A DNA stretch of 13,511 bases from Aromatoleum sp. (GCA_010365205.1 JAAFGU010000030.1:1-13511), one strand, 5' to 3'. Shown: positions 1 through 6,968, counted from the stretch's first letter. Notes: generated by a model not told the origin, from the letters alone. Translations and numbers: made by a program.

Positions 1-623
1 CGTCCGGCCAGGATCGGTTTGGCATCACTGCCCAGGCACGCTCGCATGCCTCCGGTGCCCGCCGCGGCCAAGGCAATGGCGTTCGCCGTCTGTGCCGCCG
101 GGAGACCAAGCGCCTTCGCGGCGCCCGCGGCGGCGCCGATGGCCCCCAACACCCCCGTGGTCCACCAGCCTTTTTCGTAGATGCTTTGCGACAGGGCCGA
201 CCCCAGCGCGTATTCGGCCTCGACGCCGGCAATGAACGAAGTCAGAAGGTGCGCACCGGAGGCCCCGGCCGCTTCACAAATGGCGAGGACGGCGGGCGCG
301 ACCACCGCCGATCCATGGACCACGCCTGCGTAGCAGTTGTCGTCGAAGTCGAGGGCATGGGCGGCGGTTGCGTTGCCAAACGCGGCGCCGGGCGCACTGT
401 ACCGGCCCGTTGTGCCGAGGAGCGTCGATGCGCCCTGGGCATAGGTCCCTACGACGTGGTCGCGAACGAGTCGCGTGACCGACTCATTCGCGCCGCCGAC
501 GGCCACCCCGATCGTGTCGACCAGACAGGCGCCGGCAATGGCCCGCACCGGCGGCGGGACCTGTCCCGAATCGAGCCGGGTGACCCAGTTCGCCAATTGT
601 TGCGCGATCGTCTCGGTGCCCAT
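1..623 (-). CDS. MmgE/PrpD family protein (3' end cut by window edge)
   Basis: The reverse strand reads as one open frame of 207 codons from ATG at 623 to the window edge. It matches the N-terminal helical half of the MmgE/PrpD family, which includes 2-methylcitrate dehydratase and cis-aconitate decarboxylase. Visible hallmarks are LVDTIGVAVGG near residues 34-44, HALDFDD at 89-95, the HGSAVV segment at 103-108 and a GSDAKPILAGR segment at the edge, where the family has its GxDAK motif. The family normally has about 450 residues, so the C-terminal half is missing. The start at 623 fits the family N-terminus (MGTETIAQQLANWV); in-frame GTG at 632 and TTG at 683, which overlaps the upstream stop, are alternatives, and none has a clear Shine-Dalgarno. 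It lies just downstream of the urocanase-like gene on the same strand and is probably co-transcribed. The family does not fix the substrate; a dehydratase or decarboxylase of a hydroxylated acid is the usual role. Confidence 0.87.
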   Translation of the reverse strand, partial: MGTETIAQQLANWVTRLDSGQVPPPVRAIAGACLVDTIGVAVGGANESVTRLVRDHVVGTYAQGASTLLGTTGRYSAPGAAFGNATAAHALDFDDNCYAGVVHGSAVVAPAVLAICEAAGASGAHLLTSFIAGVEAEYALGSALSQSIYEKGWWTTGVLGAIGAAAGAAKALGLPAAQTANAIALAAAGTGGMRACLGSDAKPILAG

Positions 624-679
624 TACATCCACGGGTTGGTTGTGCTCTTCCGGCCACCGCGGTTGATGGCTCTCGGCAA

Positions 680-2359
680 TCAAGCCGTCGTCAGGAACGG
701 TGCCGTCAGCGCCTCGGCACCCAATGTCTTGATGGCCTCGTCGTAACCCGCGTCGGCGTGCCGAAAAATCGCGAGTGCCGAATCGTTGCCGAAGACGCAA
801 GCGATCTTCCTGTCCGTTTCCTCGGAACCATCACACACCAGCGCCAATCCGGCGTGCTGCGAGTAGCCGATCCCCACACCGCCACCATGATGGATCGACA
901 CCCATGTCGCACCGGAGGCGCAATTCAGCAACGCGTTTAACAAGGCCCAGTCGGAAACGGCGTCCGACCCGTCCAGCATGCCTTCGCTCTCCCGGTTGGG
1001 ACTGGCGACAGAACCGGAACTCACGTGATCGCGACCAATGACAACCGGTGCGGTCAGTTCGCCGCGGCGGTACATGTCATTGAGGGCCAATCCCGCGCGG
1101 ACGCGATCGCGTAACCCAAGCCAGCAGTTCCTGGCCGGCAGTCCGTGGAACGGAATCTTCGCGTTGGCCATATCGAGCCAGCGGTGCAGCGATGCGTCCC
1201 CTGGCATGGTCGCTTTCAGCCGTTCGACGCTGCGGTAAATATCCTGTGGATCGCCCGACAGGGCCACCCAACGGAATTGGGCCCGGCCGCGGCAGAACTG
1301 CGGCCGGATATACGCCTTAATGAAACCCGGAAAGTCGAACGCATTCGCAACACCCGCATCCTTTGCCATCTGGCGAATGTTGTTCCCGTAGTCGAATACC
1401 GGGATGCCGCGCGCGCGGAATTCCAGCATCGAGCGCACTTGCTGCGCCATCGATGCCTTGGCCGCCCGCGCCACCCCTTCTGGATCGGTCTCCCGGCGTT
1501 GCGCCCATTCTTCCAGGCTCCATCCCGCAGGCAGATAACCATTGACAGCGTCGTGCGCCGCGGTCTGATCGGTCACGACATCTGGCATGAAACCGCGCTG
1601 GATCACCTCCGGGTAGACCTCGGCCGCATTCCCGAGGAGACCGACGGATACCGCCTCGCCGCGAGCGCAGGCCTCCTTGATGATGCCGACCGCCTGGTCG
1701 AGGTTGGTCGCCGATCGGTCGAGGTAGCCTGCCTGGATGCGCCGTTCAATACGATCCCGCCGGCATTCGACGACCAGCACCGAGGCCCCGGCCAGCACCC
1801 CGGCCAGCGGCTGGGCGCCGCCCATGCCCCCGAGCCCGGCGGTGAGAATCCATTTGCCGGCGAGGCCGCCTTGGTAATGTTGGCGTCCGACCTCCGCAAA
1901 CGTCTCGTAGGTTCCGGCGATGATGCCCTGGCTGCCGATGTAGAACCACGAACCGGCCGTCATCTGGCCGAACATCATCAGGCCTTTGCGTTCGAGTTCG
2001 TCGAAATACTCCGGCGTTGCCCAGTGCGCGACAAGGTTGGAATTTGCGATCAGAACCCGTGGTGCTCCCGAGTTCGTCCGCACGACGCCAACCGGCTTGC
2101 CCGATTGGATCAGGAGCGTTTCGTCCGCGCCCAGCGCCGTGAGCGCCTTGACGATCTTGTCGTAGCTCTCCCAGTTTCTGGCCGCCTTGCCTCGAGTTCC
2201 GTAAACGACGAGTTCTTCCGGCCGCTCCGCGATCTCCGGGTCCAGATTGTTCATCAGCATCCGGAGGACACCTTCCGTCTGCCAGGACCGCGCGTTAAGC
2301 GTCGCGCCACGCGGGGCGCGGATCACCCGCGTAGTGTCGCGAAGCGTTGTCGTTTGCAT
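680..2359 (-). CDS. hutU: Urocanate hydratase (HutU) family protein
   Basis: This 559-residue protein has the length and full-length similarity of bacterial urocanase, a cytosolic homodimer that uses tightly bound NAD+ as electrophile to add water to urocanate, giving 4-imidazolone-5-propionate. Clear family segments are IRAPRGATLNARSW (13-26), MLMNNLDPEIAERPEELVVYG (34-54), the NAD-binding GLGGMGGAQPLAG (175-187), VTDQTAAHD (262-270), FDYGNNIRQMAKDAGVANAFD (322-342) and DGSDAVSDWALLNALLN (463-479). Cys412 corresponds to the catalytic cysteine. The start at 2359 is chosen because GGAAG lies just upstream and the family begins here; the open frame extends 49 codons further without similarity. 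The catalytic signature reads FHGLPARNCW instead of the usual FQGLPARICW, and CRGRAQFRW replaces CRGxGPFRW. No hutH, hutI, hutG or hutF is in the window. A urocanase paralogue acting on a substituted urocanate is therefore possible. Confidence 0.9.
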   Translation of the reverse strand: MQTTTLRDTTRVIRAPRGATLNARSWQTEGVLRMLMNNLDPEIAERPEELVVYGTRGKAARNWESYDKIVKALTALGADETLLIQSGKPVGVVRTNSGAPRVLIANSNLVAHWATPEYFDELERKGLMMFGQMTAGSWFYIGSQGIIAGTYETFAEVGRQHYQGGLAGKWILTAGLGGMGGAQPLAGVLAGASVLVVECRRDRIERRIQAGYLDRSATNLDQAVGIIKEACARGEAVSVGLLGNAAEVYPEVIQRGFMPDVVTDQTAAHDAVNGYLPAGWSLEEWAQRRETDPEGVARAAKASMAQQVRSMLEFRARGIPVFDYGNNIRQMAKDAGVANAFDFPGFIKAYIRPQFCRGRAQFRWVALSGDPQDIYRSVERLKATMPGDASLHRWLDMANAKIPFHGLPARNCWLGLRDRVRAGLALNDMYRRGELTAPVVIGRDHVSSGSVASPNRESEGMLDGSDAVSDWALLNALLNCASGATWVSIHHGGGVGIGYSQHAGLALVCDGSEETDRKIACVFGNDSALAIFRHADAGYDEAIKTLGAEALTAPFLTTA

Positions 2360-2683
2360 GGAACTTCCGTTGATAGATGCGCGGGCAAGGTCAAAAAAAC
2401 GGGCCGCGCTCGGGAATCGATCGAGGCGGCCGTCACCGGAAACTTTGAACTCTTGCGTATGCATTGTCAAATCGAAGCGCCTCGCGTCGGTTCGCGACTG
2501 CCGCATCAGCCGCAGATCGGAAGGACGATCCGAAATGCAATCACGGCGGTCCTCTGGTCAGGGCGCCGTCGACGTGATGCTCGCGCTCCACATGCGCCGG
2601 CGGTATGGCGCAGAGCAGTCTGCGATGGTGTTGCAGACGCCGGCTCTGCTACCATGGCGGGCAATAGGGATCTGGCTCGTCGC

Positions 2684-2699
2684 CTTGTTCGAAAACAAG
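2684..2699. repeat. Inverted repeat, candidate operator
   Basis: CTTGTT-CGAA-AACAAG is a perfect 6-bp inverted repeat with a 4-bp centre, about 50 bp before the CoA-transferase start and just after the possible extended -10. Its outer CTTGT/ACAAG arms match my recollection of HutC-type (GntR family) hut operators, but the spacer is 6 bp here rather than 4. This is a candidate site only, and no regulator gene lies in the window. Confidence 0.4.
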
Positions 2700-2716
2700 T
2701 TTCTGAAGCGGCGTCC

Positions 2717-2733
2717 ATCGCGACGATCGCGAT
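2717..2733. repeat. Inverted repeat in the CoA-transferase leader
   Basis: ATCGCGA-CGA-TCGCGAT has perfect 7-bp arms and a 3-base centre, ending 16 bp before the ATG at 2750. Its centre is about 33 bp from that of the other repeat, close to three helical turns. It could be a second operator half or an RNA hairpin covering the ribosome landing region, which lacks a clear Shine-Dalgarno. Function is not established. Confidence 0.35.
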
Positions 2734-2749
2734 AGCTTCGCCCGATGAC

Positions 2750-3907
2750 ATGACCGCTGATCGACCCCTGTCCGGAACCCGGGTGCTGGATTTCACACGG
2801 GTATTGGCCGGACCTTATTGCACCGCGTTGCTCGCCGATCTCGGCGCCGACGTCATCAAGGTCGAGCCGCCGGGTGGCGATGATTATCGCCATATCGGGC
2901 CATTCGTCGGTGGGGAGAGCGCGCTGTTCCTGGCTGTGAACCGCGGGAAGCGGAGCATCGTGCTCGATCTTGCTGACCAAGAGGATCTGCGGGTGGCTCT
3001 CGCGCTGGCGCGCAAGGCGGACGTGGTCGTCGAAAACTTCCGACCGGGTGTCGCCGACAAGCTCGGGATTGGATGGGAAGCGCTCTCGGCGCTGAAGCCC
3101 TCGCTCGTTTATGCCAGCATCTCGGGTTTTGGCCAGTCGGGCCCGCTCTCGAAACGGCCGGCTTACGACATCATCGTGCAGGCTCTCTCGGGCATTATGG
3201 CGGTGACCGGAGATTCCGACGGGCCGCCGACGCTGATCGGTGAATCCATCGCCGATGTCGTCGCCGCGCTCTTTGGATCGTGGTCGATCCTGGCCGCGTT
3301 GGTCGAGCGCGAGCGGACGGGCAGGGGACGGCGGCTCGACGTCGCCATGCTCGATTCGATGATCGCAATGCAACCGCTGGTGGTTGCGCGCTATCTGGCC
3401 TCCGGCGTTCCCCCCATGCGGGTCGGCAATCGGCACCCGCTCTCCTCGCCATTTGGTGCGTTTCGCGGCAGCGACCGGCCGTTTGTCCTCGCCGTGCTCA
3501 ATGAAAAATTGTTTGCGGCGCTGGCACTCGCGATCGGCAAGCCCGATATCGCGCACGATCCCCGCTTCGCAACGGACACTTTGCGGTTGGGCAACGAGCC
3601 GGCGCTACGCGAAATCATCGAGGAGTGGTCATTGCACCGAACAGCCAAGGATGCGGTCGAGGCTCTTGCCGCCGCGGGTGTTCCCGCCGCCGAGATCGAA
3701 ACGATGGCGCAAGCACTCGGTTCCGAACAAGCCGCGTTGCGCCAGCCTCTGCAACAGATGACACACCCCGTGCTCGGGGCGATCCGGACGCTGGAGCAGC
3801 CCGTTCGCTTCGACGGCGCGTCGCGCGGCGGGCTCGCGGCGGCCCCTCTGCTCGGTGAACACAGCGCACAAATTCGGGCCGAACTCGCGATCGAGGCCGG
3901 CGAATGA
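2750..3907 (+). CDS. CaiB/BaiF (class III) family CoA-transferase
   Basis: The 385-residue product is a full-length class III CoA-transferase. These cytosolic enzymes form interlaced dimers and move CoA between carboxylic acids through an aspartyl-CoA anhydride. The N-terminus RPLSGTRVLDFTRVLAGPYC (5-24) and LLADLGADVIKVEPPGGDDYR (27-47), then NRGKRSIVLDL (64-74), VVENFRPG (93-100), YASISGFGQSGP (121-132) and ERERTGRGRRLDVAMLD (186-202) are typical. Asp169, in GESIADVVAALFG, aligns with the catalytic aspartate of formyl-CoA transferase. ATG 2750 fits the family N-terminus; an in-frame ATG at 2654 would add sequence without similarity, and neither has a strong Shine-Dalgarno. The stop overlaps the next start (ATGA), so the two genes are translationally coupled. 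The substrate cannot be read from the sequence; the partner dehydrogenase and urocanase-like gene suggest a propionate-type side chain on a ring. Confidence 0.9.
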   Translation: MTADRPLSGTRVLDFTRVLAGPYCTALLADLGADVIKVEPPGGDDYRHIGPFVGGESALFLAVNRGKRSIVLDLADQEDLRVALALARKADVVVENFRPGVADKLGIGWEALSALKPSLVYASISGFGQSGPLSKRPAYDIIVQALSGIMAVTGDSDGPPTLIGESIADVVAALFGSWSILAALVERERTGRGRRLDVAMLDSMIAMQPLVVARYLASGVPPMRVGNRHPLSSPFGAFRGSDRPFVLAVLNEKLFAALALAIGKPDIAHDPRFATDTLRLGNEPALREIIEEWSLHRTAKDAVEALAAAGVPAAEIETMAQALGSEQAALRQPLQQMTHPVLGAIRTLEQPVRFDGASRGGLAAAPLLGEHSAQIRAELAIEAGE

Positions 3908-5040
3908 CGCAGACCGCCTCTGTTGAACACCGGATGTTGCTGGATACGATCGAACGCTTCTGTCGCGAGGTGCTTGCGCCGAAGGCCGCAGAGATCGATC
4001 GAACAGGCCGCTCCGCCACCTGTCATCTGACCGGCTTGAGCGAGCTCGGCATCATGGGTCTTAATCTGCCGGAGGAACACGGCGGCATAGGGTTGCCTGC
4101 TCCCGTGCTGTTCGAGGCGGTCGCGCTGATGGCAGCCGCGTGCGGGTCCACCGCATCCATGGTGACGGCACATTGGCTCGCGACGGATTCGGTGTTGATT
4201 GGAGGCGATGACGCGATCCGCGCCAGGATCCTGCCGGATGCCGCTGCGGGCATCAAGCTCGGCGCATTCGCATTGAGCGAGCCGGGCGCAGGCTCCAATC
4301 CCGCGGAGATGACGGCGGTCGCCACTCGTGAAGGCGATCATTACCGGCTGAGCGGCACCAAGCATTTCATTTCGAACGCCGGCGAGGCCGGATTTATCGT
4401 CGTCTACGCCAAGACGGACAAGGCGGCCGGCGCGCGTGGAATATCGGCCTTTTTGGTAGATCCGAAACGCGACGGTGTGCGCATCTTCGCGCCTGAACAG
4501 ACGATGGGTTTGCGCGGCAGCCACATATGCGAAATCGCGTTCGATTGCACCGTTCCCGCGATGGACCGGATCGGCCCGGAGGGATCCGGTTTCCGGACGG
4601 CGCTCAAGGTACTCGACGCGGGCCGCGTCGAAATTGCGGCGTGCTCGGTCGGCATCGCCGAGGCCGCGCTCGCGGCGGCCGTCGATTGGTCACGCCAGCG
4701 AAAGGTCGGTGGCGTCCCGATCGCGGATTTTCAGGGACTCCAATGGATGTTGGCGGACATGGCGACCGACATCGCGGCCGCCCGCGCGCTCGGGCTTACC
4801 GCCGCCGGGCGGCGGGAGCACGGCGAACGGTTTTCCAAAAACGCGTCGATGGCCAAGTTGTTCGCGTCGGAAATGGTGGATCGGGTCACCGACAACGCGC
4901 TTCAGATTCACGGTGGCTATGGCTACACGGCGGGCCTGCCACTCGAGCGATACGTGCGCGATTGCCGCATTTTCAGGATTTTTGAAGGGTCATCCGAAAT
5001 TCAACGCAATATCATCGCTCGATGGGTGCTTGACAGTTGA
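3904..5040 (+). CDS. Acyl-CoA dehydrogenase
   Basis: This 378-residue flavoprotein is complete. Acyl-CoA dehydrogenases introduce a trans double bond between C2 and C3 of an acyl-CoA and pass electrons to electron-transfer flavoprotein. The first family signature appears as ALSEPGAGSNPAE (123-135), with Asn where many members have Asp, followed by GTKHFISNAG (151-160). The C-terminal domain has LQIHGGYGYTAGLPLERYVRD (333-353) and FEGSSEIQRNIIAR (360-373). Glu361 is in the position of the catalytic base of short- and medium-chain enzymes. The ATG overlaps the CoA-transferase stop by four bases, which points to successive steps: activation to a CoA ester, then desaturation. Chain length or ring specificity cannot be judged. 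No reductase or ETF genes are in view. Confidence 0.93.
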   Translation: MTQTASVEHRMLLDTIERFCREVLAPKAAEIDRTGRSATCHLTGLSELGIMGLNLPEEHGGIGLPAPVLFEAVALMAAACGSTASMVTAHWLATDSVLIGGDDAIRARILPDAAAGIKLGAFALSEPGAGSNPAEMTAVATREGDHYRLSGTKHFISNAGEAGFIVVYAKTDKAAGARGISAFLVDPKRDGVRIFAPEQTMGLRGSHICEIAFDCTVPAMDRIGPEGSGFRTALKVLDAGRVEIAACSVGIAEAALAAAVDWSRQRKVGGVPIADFQGLQWMLADMATDIAAARALGLTAAGRREHGERFSKNASMAKLFASEMVDRVTDNALQIHGGYGYTAGLPLERYVRDCRIFRIFEGSSEIQRNIIARWVLDS

Positions 5041-5091
5041 CGATGCGATTGCATTTTCGTGCATCGAAATGGTTACCCTACTTGCGCGTGG

Positions 5092-5571
5092 TCAGGTCTC
5101 ATCTCTGCGTAAGCTTGATAAGAGTGCTACCGCCCACGCGTGAGCACGTAGCCTACGGCGACATGCTGGCGAAGTGCCGCGTTTGGCGTTTGGCGTATTG
5201 TGCTTGGAAACGAGGCCTTGGTTACTCGTATGCGCCACCTCGACAACGCGAAAGCCGACGCTGCGGAGGTATGGAGCTAGTAAATGAGATCGATTGCCAC
5301 ACAGGACCACAGTTGCACAGCCCTTGACCTCTTTCGCGACTCTGCGAATGTTCCGCTGGTCCAAAATCTCTGAGGCTGATGCCTCACTTCGCTTGTCGCC
5401 GTGCGCACGCGCGAGCGGCTGCATGAACGCGTTTGTTATTCGGTACGCATAGCGGTCCGTTGACGAAAACAGCGACGGGTCTTTCACTGTCAGGAACTCC
5501 AACGCGAACTGGAGATTCTTCCCCGTTACGCCCGCCACCGGACGGTGGGCGGCGACAATGATCTTGTGCAT
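5092..5571 (-). CDS. Uracil-DNA-glycosylase-superfamily-like protein
   Basis: A 159-residue protein reads leftward, convergent with the acyl-CoA dehydrogenase gene. I do not recognise a named family, but the motif order recalls the uracil-DNA glycosylase superfamily: an N-terminal IIVAAHRPVAGVTGKNLQ (4-21), in the place of the PG..GRPFxGxAGxxL loop; YRITNAF (43-49), like the YITNxxxxxP segment; KRSEASASEI (60-69); a VVLCGNRSH strand (88-96); and EVAHTSNQGL (111-120), where true glycosylases carry the catalytic HPS loop. If correct it would bind or excise an unusual base. The start at 5571 is uncertain: the frame extends to 5649 (26 more codons) and neither start has a clear Shine-Dalgarno. 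It sits in a less GC-rich stretch beside an unknown gene and a nuclease-like fragment, suggesting horizontally acquired DNA. Coding status is fairly secure, function is not. Confidence 0.6.
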   Translation of the reverse strand: MHKIIVAAHRPVAGVTGKNLQFALEFLTVKDPSLFSSTDRYAYRITNAFMQPLARAHGDKRSEASASEILDQRNIRRVAKEVKGCATVVLCGNRSHLLAPYLRSVGFRVVEVAHTSNQGLVSKHNTPNAKRGTSPACRRRLRAHAWAVALLSSLRRDET

Positions 5572-5714
5572 GTAGCGGCAGACCAAGCAGGCGGCGAAGC
5601 AGAAGGACAGACGGGGGCAAGGCCTCACGACCGTCGGTTCTGGCGGCAATCGGCCGATTCTTCGATGGGCTGCCTTTCAACCTTATGCGCCTCTGCCTGT
5701 CGCGCAAAAAAAGC

Positions 5715-6146
5715 ATGAACACGCGTCCGAAATCTGGTGACAACGAGCGAAGATTCGTCCGACTCTTCGAGTCAAAAGCGCCCGAGATTCACTTGCTAGG
5801 AAAACGCCGATTTTGGACGGGAGATGTTGAGATCTCAGTTGATCAGTCCTTTGCGGATGAGGGAATTGAGTATTTGGTCGAGATCGATTCGGCCAACATG
5901 GCGAAACTGTTGGTTGGCCAGTATGTCCTCTTGAATCAGGTTCGCGGGAGGGGCACGGCGGCGTACTTCCTTGTGGTCCACGCATATCAGAATTACAACC
6001 CAATGCGGACCGTTCACAACTTGCAGCTAGTCAATGAACAACTTTACAACGGAAACGGCATTCCCTTTGGGGCGATTCATCTGAACGCTCTTGCGAATTG
6101 GGAAGGCGGCATACCGGGCCTCATCAAACTCGCGTGCACGATTTAA
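5715..6146 (+). CDS. Hypothetical protein, 143 aa, possibly nuclease-like
   Basis: I do not recognise this gene. The product is soluble, with no signal peptide or membrane segment, and of mixed charged composition unlike a shadow frame. The stretch GDVEISVDQSFADEGIEY (36-53) followed by LVEIDSANMAKLLVGQYVLL (54-73) has the D...E-x-D spacing and beta-strand-then-helix pattern sometimes seen in PD-(D/E)XK nucleases, but there is no clear E-x-K, so this is only suggestive. The C-terminal half carries many Asn and Tyr residues (YQNYNP, NLQLVNEQLYNGNG). The frame is open from ATG 5685; ATG 5715 is preferred as the less odd N-terminus, though it has only an A-rich stretch upstream. It is divergent from the glycosylase-like gene across about 140 bp, and base composition here is lower in GC than in the flanking blocks. 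Confidence 0.6.
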   Translation: MNTRPKSGDNERRFVRLFESKAPEIHLLGKRRFWTGDVEISVDQSFADEGIEYLVEIDSANMAKLLVGQYVLLNQVRGRGTAAYFLVVHAYQNYNPMRTVHNLQLVNEQLYNGNGIPFGAIHLNALANWEGGIPGLIKLACTI

Positions 6147-6218
6147 CTTCTCGGGGAGACTCTGAGGTGTTGAGTAGCCATACTAAATCGCAGACCGGGG
6201 GGACCCATCGCAACGCAA

Positions 6219-6623
6219 TTGCGCATCGCCACATGGAATCTGGAACGCTCGGGGGTCCAGCGGACGGCAAGGATTCCCCAACAACTGGACGCGATTCGGG
6301 AAATCAATGCCGATCTGTGGGTGCTCACCGAAACCCACACTTCGATTGCGCTTGACGGCTACTTCTCAATCGCCTCGCGCCGGGATTCCCTCTACCACAG
6401 CGCCGATGAGAGTTGCGCGACGATCTGGTCTAGTTGGCCGTTGCGCAAGATCGAGACCGAGGACCCGATACTCACTGTATGCGGAGAGCTAGAGCCGTCC
6501 TTTGGCGCTGCGAAAATTCTGGTCTACGGCACCATCATCACCTACGGTGGCGATGGCGTGCGGGAGGGTGCTAAACCATGGGCGCGGCACCGGGAGGCAG
6601 TGCGCAAACAGACGGCGGAGTTG
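6219..6623 (+). pseudogene. Truncated endonuclease/exonuclease/phosphatase (EEP) family gene
   Basis: From TTG 6219 the frame encodes the N-terminal half of an EEP-fold protein, the superfamily of DNase I, ExoIII and Mg-dependent phosphatases. MRIATWNLER holds the metal-site Asn7 and Glu9, and ADLWVLTETHT (31-41) supplies the conserved Glu38. Similarity continues to about residue 135 (WARHREAVRKQTAEL). The later essential motifs, GDFN and the C-terminal catalytic His, are absent. The open frame runs on to 6917, but from about 6624 it is the out-of-frame shadow of a dehydrogenase fragment. The gene has therefore lost its 3' half by recombination and should be inactive. TTG is the only plausible start after the in-frame stop at 6171; a G-rich run GGGGGGA lies rather far upstream. 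It follows the 143-aa gene by 72 bp on the same strand. Confidence 0.75.
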
Positions 6624-6949
6624 AGTCCAACGGCGCGCGCGCAGGTCTCACCGGATTCGTCGCCGGGCTCGCGCGTCAGGTCGCGCGGCACAACGTCACG
6701 ATCAACAACCTGCTGCCCGGTCCCTTCGATACCGCGCGTACCGTCGACGGGTTGCGCATACGCTCGGCGAAGGCAGGTCAGGACTTCGACACGTTTGCCG
6801 CCGCTCAGCGGGCGGATGTTCCGGCCGGGCGCTTCGGCGCACCGGAGGAGTTCGGCAAGGCGTGCGCGTTCCTGTGCGGCGCCGACGCCGGCTTCATCGT
6901 CGGCCAGAACCTGCTGATCGATGGTGGCGCGGTGAACCTGACGATCTAG
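6624..6949 (+). pseudogene. 3' fragment of a short-chain dehydrogenase/reductase (SDR) gene
   Basis: About 108 codons encode the C-terminal part of an SDR resembling 3-oxoacyl-ACP reductase: SNGARAGLTGFVAGLARQVA, then NVTINNLLPGPFDTAR, PAGRFGAPEEFGKACAFLCG and the terminal LLIDGGAVNLTI before TAG at 6947. The N-terminal Rossmann part with TGxxxGxG and the active-site Ser/Tyr are gone. Similarity begins abruptly at about 6624, just where the EEP gene's similarity ends, in a different frame. An in-frame ATG at 6578 gives a 123-aa chimeric frame whose first ~15 codons are out-of-frame EEP sequence, so a small stable product cannot be excluded, but it could not bind NAD(P). The missing 5' part is not elsewhere in the window. 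The base composition is that of the right-hand block, so this is probably the older chromosomal gene. Confidence 0.8.
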
Positions 6950-6952
6950 CAT

Positions 6953-6968
6953 CGCGCCGCGCGGCGCG
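6953..6968. terminator. GC-rich palindrome between convergent genes
   Basis: CGCGCCGC-GCGGCGCG is a perfect 16-base palindrome lying 3 bases after the SDR-fragment stop and about 25 bases from the stop of the leftward 231-aa gene. It could form a strong hairpin at either transcript end, but there is no T-run on either side, so it is at best a weak or factor-assisted terminator. Confidence 0.3.

Larger units (their letters stand above)
2360..2749. promoter_or_regulatory. Divergent intergenic control region
   Basis: These 390 bases separate the divergent urocanase-like and CoA-transferase genes. I see no convincing gene in them; the open frames crossing them look like shadows of the neighbours. 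Toward the urocanase gene, a consensus -35 TTGACA is readable on the reverse strand (2465-2470), but the -10 at 17 bp spacing is poor (CAAAGT). Toward the CoA-transferase there is an extended -10-like TGCTACCAT (2647-2655) with no good -35. Two inverted repeats follow it, before the start codon. The promoter assignments are weak; the role as a shared regulatory region is inferred from layout. Confidence 0.5.

Noticed and set aside
2360..2506. 49-codon N-terminal extension of the urocanase frame
   Set aside because: Family similarity begins just after ATG 2359, which has GGAAG upstream; the extension has no similarity and fills the divergent control region.
1145..2749. Very long rightward open frame continuous with the CoA-transferase, antisense to the urocanase gene
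   Set aside because: It is the shadow of a clearly conserved urocanase on the other strand in GC-rich DNA; its translation shows no family motifs before residue 1 of the CoA-transferase.
5041..5066. CGATGC...GCATCG inverted repeat just after the acyl-CoA dehydrogenase stop, as a terminator
   Set aside because: Only 6 bp of stem with a 14-base loop and no T-run after it.
5371..5386. TGAGGC-TGAT-GCCTCA hairpin
   Set aside because: It lies within the glycosylase-like coding region and encodes a normal SEASASEI segment; no regulatory context.
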